A stretch of 64,000 nucleotides of DNA from Trematomus loennbergii (Eukaryota; Chordata; Actinopteri; Perciformes; Nototheniidae), in assembly GCA_012861695.1 (NCBI GenBank), contig JAAOOA010000535.1, positions 164,001 to 228,000 on the forward strand, written 5' to 3'. The notes beneath the pieces are model-generated. The model searched no databases, was not told where the DNA came from, and saw nothing but the letters and a program-made list of their open reading frames with translations. Position 1 is the first letter of the stretch. Each line of letters begins with the position of its first letter. A program made the position numbers and the translations under genes. Positions 21,445 to 30,705 of the stretch are shown here, one piece after another.

Positions 21445-21740
21445 GAGGGGGGAGGAGGAGGGGGTTGAGAGGGGTGGGGGCTGAGGAGGGGATGGGGGGC
21501 GACAGGGAGGATGTGAAACCTGCTGTCAGGAGGGGTGGGTTGAGAGGGGTGGGGGCTGAGCTGTAAGGAGGGGGTGGGGGCTGAGCGGGGTGGGGGCTAC
21601 CTGAGAGGATGTAACACCTGTATGTGAGGGGGGTGGGCTGAGGGGGGTGGGGGCTACCGGTGAGGATGTAACACCTGTACGCGATAACACCTCGAACAAA
21701 GGGCGCATTAGCATATCAAAGGGGGCTCATTAGCATAATT
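21445..21740. repeat. G-rich subterminal minisatellite and octamer-like boxes, right arm
   Basis: GGGGTGGGGGCTGAG-type units, then two ATTAGCAT boxes (21707 and 21729) mirroring those in the left arm. Confidence 0.8.
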
Positions 21741-21820
21741 AGGGGGCGGGACTTAGAAGGTGTGACCTGTCACTTTTTTATGCATACTAATGAGATTGAA
21801 GCGGGATTGGTAACACTACT

Positions 21821-21826
21821 TCCAGG
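21821..21826 (+). repeat. Target-site duplication, right copy (TCCAGG)
   Basis: Matches 9764-9769 exactly. Confidence 0.9.
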
Positions 21827-23822
21827 TCTTGTACAGTGACATTGAGAGTGTACTGAAGATAAACGGTAGTTTGTGTGCTCCTTTTGAAGCTCAGAGAGGA
21901 ATCCGACAGGGCTGCTCTTTGTCCGGGATGCTCTACTCCCTGGCCATAGAGCCTTTTTTACACCGGTTAAGGTCCAAGTTACAGGGTTTCTCTTTTCCTG
22001 GCTGTAGGGATGTTTTTAAATTGTCTGCGTATGCGGATGACATAATGGTCTTTGTTAAAAAACAAGAGGATATCAATGTTTTAACTGAAACTGTGAGCAA
22101 CTTTTGCAAAATCTCATCTGCTCGAGTCAACTGGGGGAAAAGTGAGGCCTTAGCAGTAGGAGAGGGCAGCATTGACAGCTTGTTGTTACCTGGGGGCCTT
22201 GGTTGGAAAAGGGCAGGGTTAAAGTACCTGGGCATTTATCTTGGTGATGACACGTTTTGTTTGAAAACTGGGACGGGCTTATAGAGAAAGTGGAAGGCCG
22301 GTTAAAGAAGTGGAAGTGGATCCTTCCCAAACTTTCTTTTAAAGGGCGTATCCTTATTTTAAACAACCTTGTTTCCTCCATGCTGGCTCACCGGCTGGCA
22401 TGCACCGACCCGCCCGTAAACCTGCTGTCCAGGGTGCAGGCTCTCATGGTGGACTTCTTCTGGGACCGCATGCACTGGGTCCCTCAGAGCGTCCTGTTCC
22501 TGCCAAAGGAAGAGGGGGGACATGGCCTGGTTCACCTGGCAGCAGAGGGGCTGCTTTCAGGCTCCGGTTCGTCCAGAGGTTCCTGACTGGACCTGCTGAC
22601 CTGGTCTGGAGACCCGTAGCTCGGGCCTTATGGAGCGCTGTGGTGGGCTGGGTCTGGCTGAGTCGCTGTTCCTATGGACCTGAAAGGATTACGCCTGAAT
22701 AATCTCTCGGGTTTCTATGGAGGTCTCTTCAAGGTGTGGGGACTACTCAGAAAAGAGAGACCAGACTGCTGTGGCTCACTGTTCTGGCTCCTCAGAGAGC
22801 CGGTGGTCCGTGGATCTCGGTTTGTGTGTGGAGTAGGGCCTTCTCTACAACAGAGACTCTGTGAGGAGAGGATCCTCACGCTGGGCCAGGTGGTGGAGGT
22901 GTGTGGCCCCCGCCTGGACAACGCTGCAGGCCTGGCCTCACGTCTGAGCCTCAGGTCAGTCCGGGTGGTCAGCCTCCTGCTGCAGAGCTGGAAACAGCAG
23001 CTCAGCCAATCAGAGCTGGCACTGATCGCTGCTCACTGTAACGGACTGAAGTCTCCAAATGACAATGACTCTTTTCCAGAGATGCTATGTTTTCCTGATC
23101 TCAGTTGTGAGGGTTTTTTGTTAAAGTTGAACAATGTTACCGATTTTAAGTTTAGCACCATGTCCAACAAAACCTTTTATTATTGGTGACAAAGGTGCTG
23201 AATCAGAGCAGACTCCAGGAGCGAGTGGACACCCAGTGGAGAGCCCACCTGGGCCTGACGGAGGCTCAGAGGCCTGAGTGGAGAGCGCTCTACAAGCCTC
23301 CGCTGACTAAGAGGGGTGGGGACCTCCAGTGGAGGGTTCTCCACGCTGCGGTAGCGGTTAATGCGTTTGTTTCAGTGATCAACCCTACAGTGTCTGATGC
23401 CTGTCCTTTCTGTGTACAGAGGGAAACCATTTTTCATTGCTTTACAGAATGTGGTCGACTCCTTTGTCTTTTTCAGTTACTCGCTCAGATGTTGATTTTG
23501 TTTAATGTGGTTTTTTCTAAGTCAATGTTCATTTTGGGTTGTAGGTACAGCCAGAAGCAAAAGTGCAAAAGTCAGCTTTTGAATTTTTGTTGGGGCAGGC
23601 TAAAATGGCCATCTACCTCAGCAGGAGGAATAAAGTTGCGGAGTCATTGGATACCGATGCAGTTTTGATTTTCAAGCGGATGGTAAAAGCAAGACTAAAA
23701 ACGGACTACAGTTACTTTTGCTTAACCAAAAATGTGGGAGAATTTGAGGCCATGTGGTGTCTTAAAAATGCTTTGTGTTCTGTGGTGAATGAGGATCTTA
23801 TTTTCAGTCGTTTTCTGAACTG
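21827..23822 (+). pseudogene. Kibi-like ORF2, RT C-terminal half to stop
   Basis: Continues the RT: YSDIESVLKINGSLCAPF, RGIRQGCSLSGMLYSLAIEP (QG motif), and LSAYADDIMVFVK (YADD catalytic box near 22029). The thumb and C-terminal domain follow in four frames because of frameshifts near 22260, 22550, 22680 and 23190: LAHRLACTDPPVNLLSRVQA, VDFFWDRMHWVPQSVLFLPK, then a PFCVQRETIFHCFTEC cluster (zinc-binding domain of LINE RTs, about 23403-23452), and a C-terminus ending FSRFLN at 23822. It is inactive. Confidence 0.9.
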
Positions 23823-23896
23823 ACAATGTGTGTCATTGTGTCTGTTTGGTTATTTGCTTTGTGAATAAAAGTGGTTTGAAAAATCTAAAAAAGAAA
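23823..23896 (+). other. Kibi-like LINE 3' UTR
   Basis: Short 3' UTR with AATAAAAG near 23864. It runs into AAAGAAAATCTCC and then (TC)n. The truncated copy at 25379-25663 shares this end. Confidence 0.75.
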
Positions 23897-23901
23897 ATCT
23901 C

Positions 23902-23960
<59 letters not shown>
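23897..23960. repeat. (CT)n microsatellite at the LINE 3' junction
   Basis: About 60 bp of TCTC directly after the LINE. With 5851-6113 it forms the presumed (TC)n target of the Kibi-like insertion. Confidence 0.95.
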
Positions 23961-23962
<2 letters not shown>

Positions 23963-24110
23963 GATGGATCACCTACTGATGAAGATCAGGTTGTTAGACA
24001 TCATTCTCAGTGAATATGAGACGTCAGTCTGAATGACTTCCTGTCAGTGATTGTCAGTAAAGTAGTTAATAAATGAACAGATGATAACCTGCAGCTGTTC
24101 TCTCCATCAG

Positions 24111-24673
24111 ATGCCTGTGAACTGGAGCTGGACCCAAACACAGCACACAGGAAACTCAAACTGTCTGAAGACAACAGGAAGGTGACACGGGTGAAGGAGG
24201 AGCGAGATCCTGATCATCCAGAGATGTTTGACTACTGGGAACAGCTGATGTTTAGAGAAGCTCTGACTGGTCGCTGCTACTGGGAGGTCGAGTGGAGCGG
24301 AGAGGTTCAGATATCAGTGACTTACAGAGGAATCAGCAGGAGAGGAGAGAGAGAGGACTGTGGGTTAGGAGAGAATGATCAGTCCTGGAGTCTGGGCTGC
24401 ACTGATCAAGGTAACTTTGTCTCTCACAATAACAGCATAACAAACATCCTCCTCTCCTCCTCTTCCTCCTCTTCCTCCTCCTCCTCCTCCTCCTCCTCTG
24501 GTAGAGTAGCAGTGTATCTGGATCATCCTGCTGGCTCTCTCTCCTTCTACAGAGTCTCCTCTGACACACTGATCCACATCCACACCTTCAGAGCCACATT
24601 CACTGAACCTCTCTATGCTAGGTTTGGGCTCTCTTCTGGTTCCTCAGTGTCTCTGGTTCCTCTGCAGGTCTGA
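24111..24673 (+). CDS. PRY-SPRY (B30.2) terminal exon of a TRIM- or NLR-type gene
   Basis: The acceptor (TCTCTCCATCAG) is at 24110, and the exon starts in phase with a split codon. PRY: ACELELDPNTAHRKLKLSED and KVTRVKEER. SPRY: GRCYWEVEWSGEVQISVTYR, WSLGCTDQGNFV, VAVYLDHPAGSLSFYRVSSD, LIHIHTFRATFTEPLYARFG, ending VSLVPLQV and TGA. Such exons close fish finTRIM/TRIM and NLR (NLRC3/NLRP-like) genes, where they are thought to bind ligands. A pure serine run (about 16 Ser, TCC repeat at 24448-24500) is inserted in a loop. No upstream exons are visible in the window; LINE sequence lies just before, so the gene may be a fragment. Confidence 0.85.
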
Positions 24674-25004
24674 GAGTCTCTCCTCAGTGTCTCTGGTTCC
24701 TCTGCAGGTCTGAGAGTCTCTCCTCAGTGTCTCTGGTTCCTCTGCAGGTCTGAGAGTCTCTCCTCAGTGTCTCTGGTTCCTCTGCAGGTCTGAGAGTCTC
24801 TCCTCAGTGTCTCTGGTTCCTCTGCAGGTCTGAGAGTCTCTCCTCAGTGTATCTGGTTCCTCTGCAGGTCTGAGAGTCTCTCCTCAGTGTCTCTGGTTCC
24901 TCTGCAGGTCTGAGAGTCTCTCCTCAGTGTCTCTGGTTCCTCTGCAGGTCTGAGAGTCTCTCCTCAGTGTCTCTGGTTCCTCTGCAGGTCTGAGAGTCTC
25001 TCCT
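24632..25004. repeat. 40-bp minisatellite made from the B30.2 gene 3' end
   Basis: Nine or so copies of a 40 bp unit (CTCAGTGTCTCTGGTTCCTC plus TGCAGGTCTGAGAGTCTCTC). The first copy contains the last codons and stop of the B30.2 exon (VSLVPLQV-stop), so expansion started inside the gene and extended its 3' UTR. One unit has a C to A change near 24851. Confidence 0.95.
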
Positions 25005-25090
25005 GACTGACTGTAATATCTGGAATCATACTGTAATGTTCTAAATGTCAAACTGTGATCTTTTTCTTCCAATGTTTCTAAATATTGTTG

Positions 25091-25096
25091 AATAAA
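25091..25096 (+). terminator. Poly(A) signal AATAAA downstream of the B30.2 exon
   Basis: AATAAA in TTGTTGAATAAAAGACTC, about 420 bp after the stop and just past the minisatellite; plausible end of the transcript. Confidence 0.5.
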
Positions 25097-25139
25097 AGAC
25101 TCTCTCTTGATTCTGAGGCTGAGCTTTAGTTTATTGATC

Positions 25140-25378
25140 ACTTTGATCGCTCATGGTATGTTCACCGGGCAGCCACGTTTAACTCTCTAAACTACGGACC
25201 GGCCAATCAAGTCCCTGCTTTATTTACGTCTCTCTGACCTTATGGGCCACCGTACATCATTATATTTCTTTTGGAACAAAGGAGAACTTTTTTATCAACA
25301 ACTTAAAATATGAAATCCATGTTTATATTATGTGTCATGCGATCAGGAGAGGAGTGCTATCTCTAATACAAGAGAGAG
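25140..25378. other. Spacer with no recognised feature
   Basis: Unique sequence between the B30.2 3' end and the (GA)n of the truncated LINE. Nothing recognised. Confidence 0.5.
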
Positions 25379-25663
25379 AGAGAGAGAGATTTCTTTTTAG
25401 ATTTTCCAAACCACTTTTATTCACAAAGCAAATAACCAAACAGACACAATGACACACTTTGTCAGTCCAGAAAACGACTGAAAGTAAGATCCTCATTCTC
25501 CACAGAACACAAAGCATTTTTAAAACACCACATGGCCTCAAATTCTCCCACATCTTTGGTTAAGCAAAAGTAACTGTAGTCCGTTTTTAGTCTTGCTTTT
25601 ACCATCCGCTTGGAAATCAACACTGCATTGGAATCCAATGACTCCGCAACTTTATTCCTCCTC
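25379..25663 (-). mobile_element. 5'-truncated Kibi-like LINE copy
   Basis: Minus-strand copy of the last codons of ORF2 (NKVAESLDSNAVLISKRMVK, then VGEFEAMWCFKNALC and FSRFLD-stop at about 25479) and the 3' UTR, ending in (CT)n on the minus strand at 25372-25390. It is about 95% like 23620-23890. The junction again lies at a CT/GA repeat, supporting (TC)n targeting. Confidence 0.85.
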
Positions 25664-26100
25664 AGTGGCGGTTCTACGGGGTGGCATGGGGTGGCAACTG
25701 CCACCCTAAAAATAGGCCTTGCCACCCAGCTGCCACCCCAGTTGGCAGCTTTGCTTTGAAATAAAAGTTGTGGCTCATCGGACATTTATGAGAGAAAGTC
25801 TCTAATGTCCGAGTGCAAGTGAATGCAGCACAAGACGCGAGCCTTGTAACCCCTCCCCCGGCCCTGGCGCGAGCGTGGAAATATGATTGGCGGCGATTTC
25901 ATTTGAACAGGGGGCAGCGCAAAACGAGAAGCATTTCGGACCCAAGTACTGAAGGAATGAGGTGCGGTCTACAATGACGGAGAAGAGACTGTCAAGTTTG
26001 GCTGTACTCAGCATTGAATCAAAACACACTAAAGCTGTTGATCTTAATAAGTTTGTGAGGCGTTTTGCTGAACAACATGGTAATCGCCGCATTCAGCTGT
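25664..26100 (+). mobile_element. hAT element fragment with transposase C-terminus
   Basis: It begins CAGTGGCGGTTCTACGGGGT, a hAT-type terminus. The frame around 25974-26099 reads TMTEKRLSSLAVLSIESKHT and FVRRFAEQHGNRRIQL, the hAT C-terminal dimerisation end seen in fish ZMYM-like hAT transposases. The other terminus is not visible; the right side is replaced by a MADF-domain element. Inactive remnant. Confidence 0.7.
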
Positions 26101-26620
26101 TACGGACCGTCCACACAGCAGCGTTAAAAAAATCTTGGAGGTGGGCGTATCTGAAGTTTGGGGATTTTTTGCGAGCAAGGCACCAACAACCAATCACATG
26201 AATCTCCCGCCCCCGACATACGAAGCAAAAAAGCCCGAAGTAAACTGGATATAAACTCCCCAAACAGGCGAACACATACCACTGTCTCTGCCACCTCCCT
26301 CCATGCCTGGCTCCTCCGGTTTGTATCCCGGTAGGTAAATAGGGACTGGTCATAAAGCACCGGGTGATTCCCTACCGCTAATTTCTCCTCCATGTTTTGG
26401 AATATGAGGAAATGACCTGCGGTATGTCTCTCCCAGCATACACGCAGTTTGATTGGCTAGAGCTTGAACTGTCAGATTTGCATAAACGGGATTTGATTGG
26501 CTGACGCTTCCATCTCAGCTTCAAAAGTTGAACATTACTCAACTTTGAATCCTGAAAATCCTGAAAATCTCCGCTCTGCTTCCCACAATGCAGTTCGGCG
26601 AAAAGTGAGGCAAAGTGACG
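26101..26620 (-). pseudogene. MADF/Myb-like first exon, PIF/Harbinger-associated
   Basis: A minus-strand exon at 26280-26393 reads MEEKLAVGNHPVLYDQSLFT, then YRDTNRRSQAWREVAETV, and stops at a good donor (GGTATGT). This is the N-terminal half of a MADF/Myb-SANT-like DNA-binding domain, the accessory protein family of PIF/Harbinger elements. A TTTTTTAACGCTGCTGTGTGGAC end lies at 26104-26130. The next exons are absent. The plus-strand flank (26400-26620) shows no gene. Confidence 0.6.
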
Positions 26621-26769
26621 TCACCAGTAGTTATACTGATGCTGTTTCAATCACATTAGTATGCATAAAAAGTGACAGGTGCTGTGACAGGTCACACCTA
26701 CTACTACTTATGCTAATGACCTCATTTGATATGCTAATGAGCCCCTTTGTTCGAGGTGTTATCGCGTGT

Positions 26770-27115
26770 AGGTGTGATATCACAGATAGGTGTGATATCC
26801 TTTGATGTGAGGGGTGAGGTGTTGTAACATGTAGGTGTGATATTCCCCCTTGTAGTAGATCCTTTGTTGTCAAATCTAATTAGCCTTTGATGTCTGTCCT
26901 TTGATGTAAGGGGGTGAGGTGTTGTAACATGTAGGTGTGATATCACACCGGAGTGTTATAAGCCTTTGATGTCAATCTAATTAGCCCTTTGATGTCTGTC
27001 CTTTGATGTAAGGGGGTGAGGTGTTGTAACATGTAGGTGTGATATCACACCGGAGTGTTTAAGCCTTTGATGTCAATCTAATTAGCCCTATGATGTATGT
27101 CCTTTGATCAGTGTT
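26770..27115. repeat. ~100-bp subterminal tandem repeats
   Basis: Units contain CCTTTGATGTAAGGGGGTGA, GGTGTTGTAACATGTAGG and TGTGATATCACACCGGAGTG followed by TCAATCTAATTAGCC; full copies start near 26890 and 26997, with partial ones on either side. Their position matches the subterminal arrays of the 12 kb element, but the sequence differs. Confidence 0.8.
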
Positions 27116-27320
27116 TGTAACTAGTGTTAAGGTAGTCTATTTGAAGTTGTGTGAGACTGTCTCGCACCCCCGTCCTCCTCCAGCCCCGTCACCCTTCCTT
27201 TTGCTGTGATGTCAGAAGATAGAGGTGGGGGTGGAGTTAGGTAAAAAAGAAATCCGTGCAAACTAGATAAAAAGCCAGTCATTTCCACTCACCAAGTCAC
27301 CTAAACTTTCAAAAACGAAA

Positions 27321-27790
27321 ATGGCAAAGAGACGCATCGATATGGGTTTAATCAGCGAGACGCCTGTGACAGTCGGGAGCGCCAGTCAAGAAACGGATGC
27401 AGTATCTGTGCCTTGTTCAAACCCCTCCGTCTGAGGCTCTTCATGAAAAATGGAGTCTGGAAAATGGAGATGTTTGGGGTTATGTGTTCAACTATATGGC
27501 GAATGAAGTACATTTCTACAATCTGAAGAATGGAGAAACTTATGGGCCCTGCAGTGTTAAAGCGACGTTGACCTCAACAGATTGGGCTGTGTTAACTCTG
27601 GTGTCTTCCAGAGATCTCAGTGCAACCGTTGTATCAGAAAAAGCAGTGCATCAAGAAACCATCGTGGATGCATTGTGGAGTCGTTCAGGCATCGTATGTG
27701 CAATGTCCATGAAACCTCCATCAAAAAGCAAAGAAACGCAAACTGTGGTCTGGATGTGTGAGACTGTTTCCCATCACACCCATCCCCTCC
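27321..27790 (+). pseudogene. Unrecognised ORF of the second Polinton-like fragment, one frameshift
   Basis: The upstream frame starts at ATG 27321 (MAKRRIDMGLISETPVTVGS) and stops at about 27434. The downstream frame (27397 on) reads PSEALHEKWSLENGDVWGYV, FNYMANEVHFYNLKNGETYG, DWAVLTLVSSRDLSATVV, ALWSRSGIVCAMS. One base lost near 27415-27435 would explain the break. It is preceded by a TCACCAAGTCACCTAAAC block at about 27290 that also follows the ORF and recurs in the 12 kb element. No family recognised. Confidence 0.5.
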
Positions 27791-28136
27791 CACCCCTCCC
27801 CTCCCCCAGCCTGTCACCTCCTGATTTTGCTATCAGCCATTAATTTTCACTCACTAAGTCACCTAAAACTTTTATTGTCCTCTCTAAATTAGATTAGTTT
27901 TAATATGATTGGTGTTAACTAAGGATGTTCTCTTTAGTTGTATGGCTTGCGAACTAATGTTTAATTACTTTATTTACTACAACGAAGTCTCTTTGAGAGG
28001 GTAATAATAATGTAAAGATCTTAATGACCCCATGGTATTGTCTTTTTATTGTTTAATTACTTTATTAACTATAAGGAAGGAAGATTTACTGGTGTGCTTC
28101 CCTAGATGATGTAAATAGTCTAAGTGTCATAAGGTT

Positions 28137-28718
28137 AGCGTTTGGGCTGGGTGAGGGGATGGTGATAGGAGCACTTGTGGAGGGTTCGGCGTTTGGACTA
28201 GGTGAGGGGATGGTGGTAGGAGCACTAGTGGAGGGTTCGGCGTTTGGACTAGGTGAGGGATGGTGGTAGGAGCACTTGTGGAGGGTTCGGCGTTAGGACT
28301 GGGTGAGGGGATGGTGGTAGGAGCACTTGTGGAGGGTTCAGCGTTAGGACTGGGTGAGGGGATGGTGGTAGGAGCACTTGTGGAGGGTTCAGCGTTAGGA
28401 CTGGGTGAGGGGATGGTGGTAGGAGCACTTGTGGAGGGTTCGGCGTTAGGACTGGGTGAGGGGATGGTGGTAGGAGCACTTGTGGAGGGTTCGGCGTTAG
28501 GACTGGTGAGGGGATGGTGGTAGGAGCACTTGTGGAGGGTTCAGCATTAGGACTGGGTGAGGGGATGGTGGTAGGAGCACTTGTGGAGGGTTCGGCGTTA
28601 GGACTAGGTGAGGGGATGGTGGTAGGAGCACTTGTGGAGGGTTCGGCGTTAGGACTAGGTGAGGGGATGGTGGTAGGAGCACTTGTGGAGGGTTCAGCGT
28701 CCAGACTGGGTGAGGTTT
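28137..28718. repeat. 51-bp minisatellite, about 11 copies
   Basis: Unit of 51 bp (17 codons) starting GGGGATGGTGGTAGGAGCAC. It is open on both strands as a repeat of MVVGALVEGSALGLGEG or its antisense. Two units have lost single bases (28255, 28505). No flanking gene, so not considered coding. Confidence 0.95.
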
Positions 28719-28959
28719 GTGGGTTAGTCCAACCTCAATGACACAAAAAGACAAAACTATCAGAGTAATGTTGATTTGTTTTGCATTAAGCAGCTCAATT
28801 TCTACTTTGAATATATATTTATACAACATAGTAACACAATTGTTTCTGATGTCAGCTTCTTCTTAATTACACATTTATTTTACCTAGACTGTGTGTGTAA
28901 AATTAAATTAATTGTTGAATCATTAAGTGTTTTTTTCCATAAATTGTTCATGAGCATTT
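28719..28959. other. AT-rich spacer
   Basis: No feature recognised between the minisatellite and the minus-strand exon pair. Confidence 0.5.
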
Positions 28960-29172
28960 TAGAATAGACTGAGCTATATGGTAACATTTGAAATGACCAC
29001 AAATATAATTGCTTACCATCTACTAACACCTCATATAAAGCCTTCATCCGGTCAAGGCATTTTGCAGCCTGGTCCGACAGATGCCATCTCGGATGTGCAA
29101 CATTTGTCTTCCAGGTGGAAGGCTTTTTCCTTGGTTTTGAGAGAAACACCATGGCCCTATACCCAAGGTGTT
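28960..29172 (-). pseudogene. Exon 2 of a transposon-type protein (LEKL...LYEVLVDG)
   Basis: Acceptor TTTTAG at about 29186, then VEKLNTLG, a one-base shift, and RAMVFLSKPRKKPSTWKTNV, HLSDQAAKCLDRMKALYEVL. It pairs with the zinc-ribbon exon at 29185-29478. Similar exon pairs are familiar from uncharacterised, multi-copy fish proteins; I cannot name the family. The frameshift suggests a pseudogene. Confidence 0.45.
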
Positions 29173-29239
29173 CAGTTTCTCAACCTAAAAAAAAAGATTG
29201 AAATGTAATACAGAAACCTTATCAGACTTAATTTTGTAA

Positions 29240-29478
29240 ACTACAATTAGAGACATAAACACACACCGAAACAGATGCCTCATCAAGAACATGTGAGTTG
29301 GTTTTGTTCTTTTTAGTTTTTTTAACCAATCATCTTTTTTGGCCTCAAATGTTTGCAGTTTCTTGGCCAGTCGTTGCTTTCTCGGCTGCAGTGTTTTGCA
29401 GAACTTGCAGGTCTTGGTGGCCACAGCAATGACTGCTATGCAGCCGACGCAGGTTGTGTTTGTTGACCCTCTTGGCAT
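29240..29478 (-). CDS. Zinc-ribbon-like first exon (CxxC...CxxC)
   Basis: Starts MPRGSTNTTCVGCIAVIAVA and continues TKTCKFCKTLQPRKQRLAKK; two C-X2-C pairs form a likely zinc ribbon. Then a Lys-rich stretch ends near TKPTHMFLMRH. The 3' boundary (donor) is uncertain, near 29270. Acts presumably as a nucleic-acid-binding module of a transposon-derived gene. Whether it is expressed cannot be said. Confidence 0.45.
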
Positions 29479-29479
29479 C

Positions 29480-30620
29480 TTGAACCTGCAATAAAAACAA
29501 GCACAAATATAAACACCAAATTGACAAAGGAACTAAATAACTTTAATATTATCAAATTATCAGTTTGTCATGTAGGCCTACCCTACTTCAATGTTTCAGT
29601 GACATTTCTGCCAGAATACTGGTGGTGGATTACAGGTGACTCTTACATGCCTTCTGTTACCCACCTCTATAGTACACAATACCAGTCTGAACCTGGTTAA
29701 CCATGCAAAGTAGTAGTATCGGAGAGAACCATCTTGCACCAAGTCTGTACAGGCAGGTCTACAAGATCCATTCTGAACTATGTACTGTTTTGGAAATCTT
29801 AGACCTAGTCAATACTCAGGAGATATACAATTAGGATGATCAATCAATAAAATGGTGGAAACAGAGTTGTCTTTCTGGATCTTTATTTGAAGCTTCAAAT
29901 AAGGCACAGGTCTCACGGAATACAGAGTATTCTGGAAGAGTGCGCACAGAGACAGGAGTGCGTATAGGTTTTATAAGATCTTGACAGTTCACAGTTCAAC
30001 AACACTTCGTGACCTGTCACTATGGAGGGCTGGATGGATAGATAAGCTACGCCCGCATTCCAGAGGAACAGAAACCATACATTGGCAATGTAGTAAATCA
30101 GGAACTTAGCTAAAACAGGAACTGGTTTAAGACAGATGGAAGTGTTGAAAGTTTAACACATTGTGGGTTAAAGCCAGGTGCAAGTGAGGACAGCAGGAAG
30201 TCATTGTGAGGTCAAAACAGATATAACCAAGAATTTAGGAACTCATTGTAAGACAAGGAACAAACACAGGAACTTGTTTGAGACACTTCTTCACTTTTGC
30301 TCACGACACTGTGTCTCACCCCCAAACATCCTTAAGGCTAGTTATATGTTGAACAGAGGGCATGGATTAAAATACATCCTCATGGAACAACTGCATAGCA
30401 TTTTACCATATTAGGTAACACATAAAGTTGGTTTGCACATCATATAAAGTATACACTACATATAGAGTTTGCCATTACATATAAAGTTTTAAGTATGCAC
30501 TTGTATAAAGTTTTCCACTACAGTACTGACAAGGGGTGGTTGTTTTGTTTTGTAGTGAAAGTTTACACTTATTTTGTTAAAATACCTATGACATATATAT
30601 ATAGTATGTATTTGACTATT
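29480..30620. other. Stretch without recognised genes
   Basis: Unique-looking sequence. A minus-strand AATAAA (about 29883-29888) precedes GATCCAGAAAGACAACTC, which recalls the end of a retroviral LTR, and short AAAGTTTTAAGTATGCACTT-type repeats occur at 30430-30530. No LTR pair, primer-binding site or target duplication was found. Confidence 0.45.
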
Positions 30621-30662
30621 TCAAATGTTCACTGTAGATGTTCTTATGACTGACAAAAGTCG

Positions 30663-30705
30663 CTCTCCTGAAAATGCACATATTCTGTGCATTTTCAGGA
30701 GAGCG
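30663..30705. repeat. Perfect inverted repeat (hairpin), copy 1
   Basis: GCTCTCCTGAAAATGCACA, five bases, then its exact inverse TGTGCATTTTCAGGAGAGC. The outer left arm is missing in this copy. Confidence 0.95.

Larger units (their letters stand above)
26626..28085 (+). mobile_element. Second Polinton-like fragment related to 9770-21820
   Basis: It starts AGTAGTTATACTGATGCTG and runs into CACATTAGTATGCATAAAAA, two ATGCTAATGA boxes (26710, 26731), TTTGTTCGAGGTGTTATCGCG and AGGTGTGATAT repeats, in the same order as the left end of the 12 kb element. Further homologous blocks lie at 27807-27870 (compare 11117-11185) and 28000-28060 (compare 10905-10985), though their order differs. It carries an ORF (27321-27790) that the 12 kb element lacks. 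No right terminus was found, so it is truncated or rearranged. Confidence 0.7.

Noticed and set aside
29860..30540. Solo LTR on the minus strand
   Set aside because: AATAAA and an LTR-like tail are present, but no TG...CA pair with target duplication could be found.
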